DNA of 5,904 bases from Bacteroidota bacterium (GTDB lineage Bacteria > Bacteroidota > Bacteroidia > Flavobacteriales_D > Crocinitomicaceae). This document shows, one piece after another, positions 4,309 to 5,904 of the stretch. Positions within the stretch are counted from its first letter, which is position 1. Each line of letters begins with the position of its first letter. The position numbers and the translations under genes are program-made. The stretch covers positions 1-5,904 of the forward strand of contig VGMK01000133.1 of NCBI GenBank assembly GCA_016866375.1. Direction: 5' to 3'. The notes beneath the pieces were generated by a model. That model was not told where the DNA came from and ran no database searches. It was given only the letters and a program-made list of their open reading frames with translations.

Positions 4309-5904
4309 TTTTATCACGTTGTTAATGAGTACATTTTATCAACCGGGTTTAGCCCAGCAATTGGAGTATGGGCCATTGTCATCAAATCCGAGTCTTCAGC
4401 GCGATGTTATAAAGCAAATGGGAGCAACGATTGATAGTATGTTTGTTTTTTCAACGGATACCTTACAATTACCGTTGTTTGATGATTTTTCTTCAAATAA
4501 ATTCCAACAATATTTTGAAGACTACGAAGATCCCAGTATCACGAGTGAGTTATTTTATTATTTGTCAAACCCAGTGACTTCGCTCCCTCTTTCAGCCGAT
4601 GTTCAATATACAAATCAACAAACCTTTAAGCGAACATTCGATTTCTCGACGAATCAATTTGAGGATGAAATCTTTAACCCTACAAGTGTTAAAGTCGCAG
4701 ACCTTGAATACTTTCCGGTTCAATACGAACAATTGTCTTTATATCCCCCATATTATTTGTATGACACAATAAATGGTATCAATATCAATACAACAGATAC
4801 GGTATGGTTAACCAATCCACAATATATTCAAGACAGCGCACGTGTTTTTTTTCAAACTGTTTCCGATCCGAGCAAGTATTGGTTGGATGAATCGGTTTAT
4901 TGGAATCATCGATTCGCCATTGACCCTCGGTCCGTGGGTGTTGCAACGTTCGATGGATTGGATGAAAATGGCAATCCCTATCAATATGGCTCCATTTCGC
5001 CTAATTACGCCGATGCACTTACGTCAAAAACTATCGACTTATCCACTTTCGGCGCTTCTGATTCAATTTATCTTAGTTTTTTGTATCAGCCTCAAGGATT
5101 CGGTGATGAGCCCGAAAATGGTGATAGCCTCATAGTGGAATTTTATCAAGCAAATGATTCAAATTGGGAGCGCGTTTGGTCTGTTGAGGGTTCCCCAACT
5201 CATCCGTTCAAAGCAGTAACCATTCCTGTTTTGGATTCAGAATATTTTACAAATGGTTTCAAGTTTCGCTTTAGAAATTACGGATCATTAGCCGGTGCTT
5301 TGGATCATTTTCATATTGACTATGTTCATTTGAGGCGTTTATCATTTGCAGCAGACACCTTGTTTAAAGATTTTGCATTCTCATACCCCATTACTTCATT
5401 ATTAGATAAATATACCTCGGTTCCTTGGGATCACTATCAAAATTCTGACGAAAATAGAATGACGGACTCTCTTGAGGTGAAATTACATAACGGTAGTCCA
5501 TTACCCGAAAATTACCAAGATGGCCAAGTAAATGTTTCTTACAATGGAGCTGTCGAAGGGTCATACGAATTACCGGGACAAACCTTAGCTGAGGGGAGTA
5601 TTAATTTCCAACCTCGAACCACACATCAATCTTTTCATAACCTAATGACGGGTTACGAATTTGACAAAGCAAAACCGGGTAATCAGCAAGTTTTTGAGAT
5701 AAAATCTTCAGCATCTGCTCAGTTTCCAAATTTTGGTGCGAACGATTCTATTTTGTTTTATCAGTCATTTTACAATTATTACAGTTATGACGACGGCTCA
5801 GCGGAAGCTGCATTCGGCCCAACTGGTTCCCAATCAAGACTAGCTATAGGTTACAACGCCTACGAAGAGGATTCAATTCTAGGTGTTTCAATTTGTTTTG
5901 TTCC
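4280..5904 (+). CDS. Large secreted protein, probably T9SS cargo (partial, cut by window end)
   Basis: The frame is open from 4280 to the window edge (541 whole codons, no stop), so the gene is 3'-truncated by the window. Paired ATGs at 4280 and 4283 begin a good signal peptide: Arg6-Lys7, a hydrophobic core, and GLA before Gln26. The body has segments I recognise from large extracellular Bacteroidota proteins ending in a type A T9SS sorting domain: LPLFDDFS (64-71), SVGVATFDGLDENGNPY (218-234), a jelly-roll-like beta domain (about 261-350, with GDSLIVEFY and FRFRNYG, ending in HIDYVHL), PWDHYQ and YDDGSAEAAFG (503-513). No cysteine occurs before residue 539. The sorting domain itself would lie beyond the window, so T9SS export is inferred. 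The start overlaps the PASTA gene by 29 bp in another frame, suggesting coupled translation. The function is unknown; adhesion or surface structure is plausible. Confidence 0.85.
   Translation, partial: MMLFDRKIISFITLLMSTFYQPGLAQQLEYGPLSSNPSLQRDVIKQMGATIDSMFVFSTDTLQLPLFDDFSSNKFQQYFEDYEDPSITSELFYYLSNPVTSLPLSADVQYTNQQTFKRTFDFSTNQFEDEIFNPTSVKVADLEYFPVQYEQLSLYPPYYLYDTINGININTTDTVWLTNPQYIQDSARVFFQTVSDPSKYWLDESVYWNHRFAIDPRSVGVATFDGLDENGNPYQYGSISPNYADALTSKTIDLSTFGASDSIYLSFLYQPQGFGDEPENGDSLIVEFYQANDSNWERVWSVEGSPTHPFKAVTIPVLDSEYFTNGFKFRFRNYGSLAGALDHFHIDYVHLRRLSFAADTLFKDFAFSYPITSLLDKYTSVPWDHYQNSDENRMTDSLEVKLHNGSPLPENYQDGQVNVSYNGAVEGSYELPGQTLAEGSINFQPRTTHQSFHNLMTGYEFDKAKPGNQQVFEIKSSASAQFPNFGANDSILFYQSFYNYYSYDDGSAEAAFGPTGSQSRLAIGYNAYEEDSILGVSICFV

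Noticed and set aside
4842..5135. 97-codon open frame on the + strand in the right part of the window
   Set aside because: It lies within the long secreted-protein frame, which is open throughout and carries recognisable motifs across this stretch (VATFDGLD, the jelly-roll start).
1..5904. tRNA or rRNA genes, CRISPR repeats, insertion sequences, attachment sites
   Set aside because: Coding sequence fills nearly the whole window, and no direct-repeat array, transposase motif, terminal inverted repeat or RNA-like fold was seen in the short gaps.

Overview
The window looks like ordinary chromosomal DNA from a member of the Bacteroidota, most likely a flavobacterium-like marine or aquatic lineage (inference). 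The DNA is AT-rich and the genes are tightly packed. Two genes are preceded by the TAnnTTTG -7 promoter element typical of this phylum. The protein families also fit: a YtxJ-type bacilliredoxin with an RCSIS motif, a lipoprotein glutaminyl cyclase, a DUF2279 protein, a LOG-family protein, a membrane-anchored three-PASTA protein, and the start of a large secreted protein of the kind usually exported by the type IX secretion system (T9SS). No RNA gene, mobile element, CRISPR array or integration site was seen, and no stretch above 300 bases lacks a gene.

Left block (6-1812, + strand): three overlapping genes read as one operon that probably continues upstream of the window. They are ytxJ (thiol redox), a glutaminyl-peptide cyclotransferase lipoprotein (overlaps ytxJ by 13 bp), and a small secreted cupin whose GTG start overlaps the cyclase stop in a GTGA junction. 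A candidate intrinsic terminator for this operon lies just beyond the cupin stop, inside the 3' end of the next gene, which runs in the opposite direction.

Middle (1809-2705, - strand): a DUF2279-family exported protein, tail-to-tail with the cupin gene and sharing a TTAA at the two stop codons. It starts with GTG and is divergent from the next block across a 76-bp gap.

Right block (2782-5904, + strand): a LOG-family nucleotide phosphoribohydrolase, a PASTA-domain membrane protein, and a large secreted protein cut by the window end. The first two each have a TATATTTG element 9-13 bp before the start codon. The third starts inside the last codons of the PASTA gene.

A functional thread links parts of the window. 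The cyclase makes N-terminal pyroglutamate, and two of the exported proteins encoded here (the cupin and the large secreted protein) have predicted signal-peptide cleavage sites ending in Ala followed by Gln, the substrate expected under the Bacteroidetes 'Q-rule'. I see no clearly new biological system. The best leads are the cyclase-cupin coupling, the PASTA/secreted-protein coupling, a CxxC made by a tandem duplication in the third PASTA domain, and the terminator embedded in a convergent gene.
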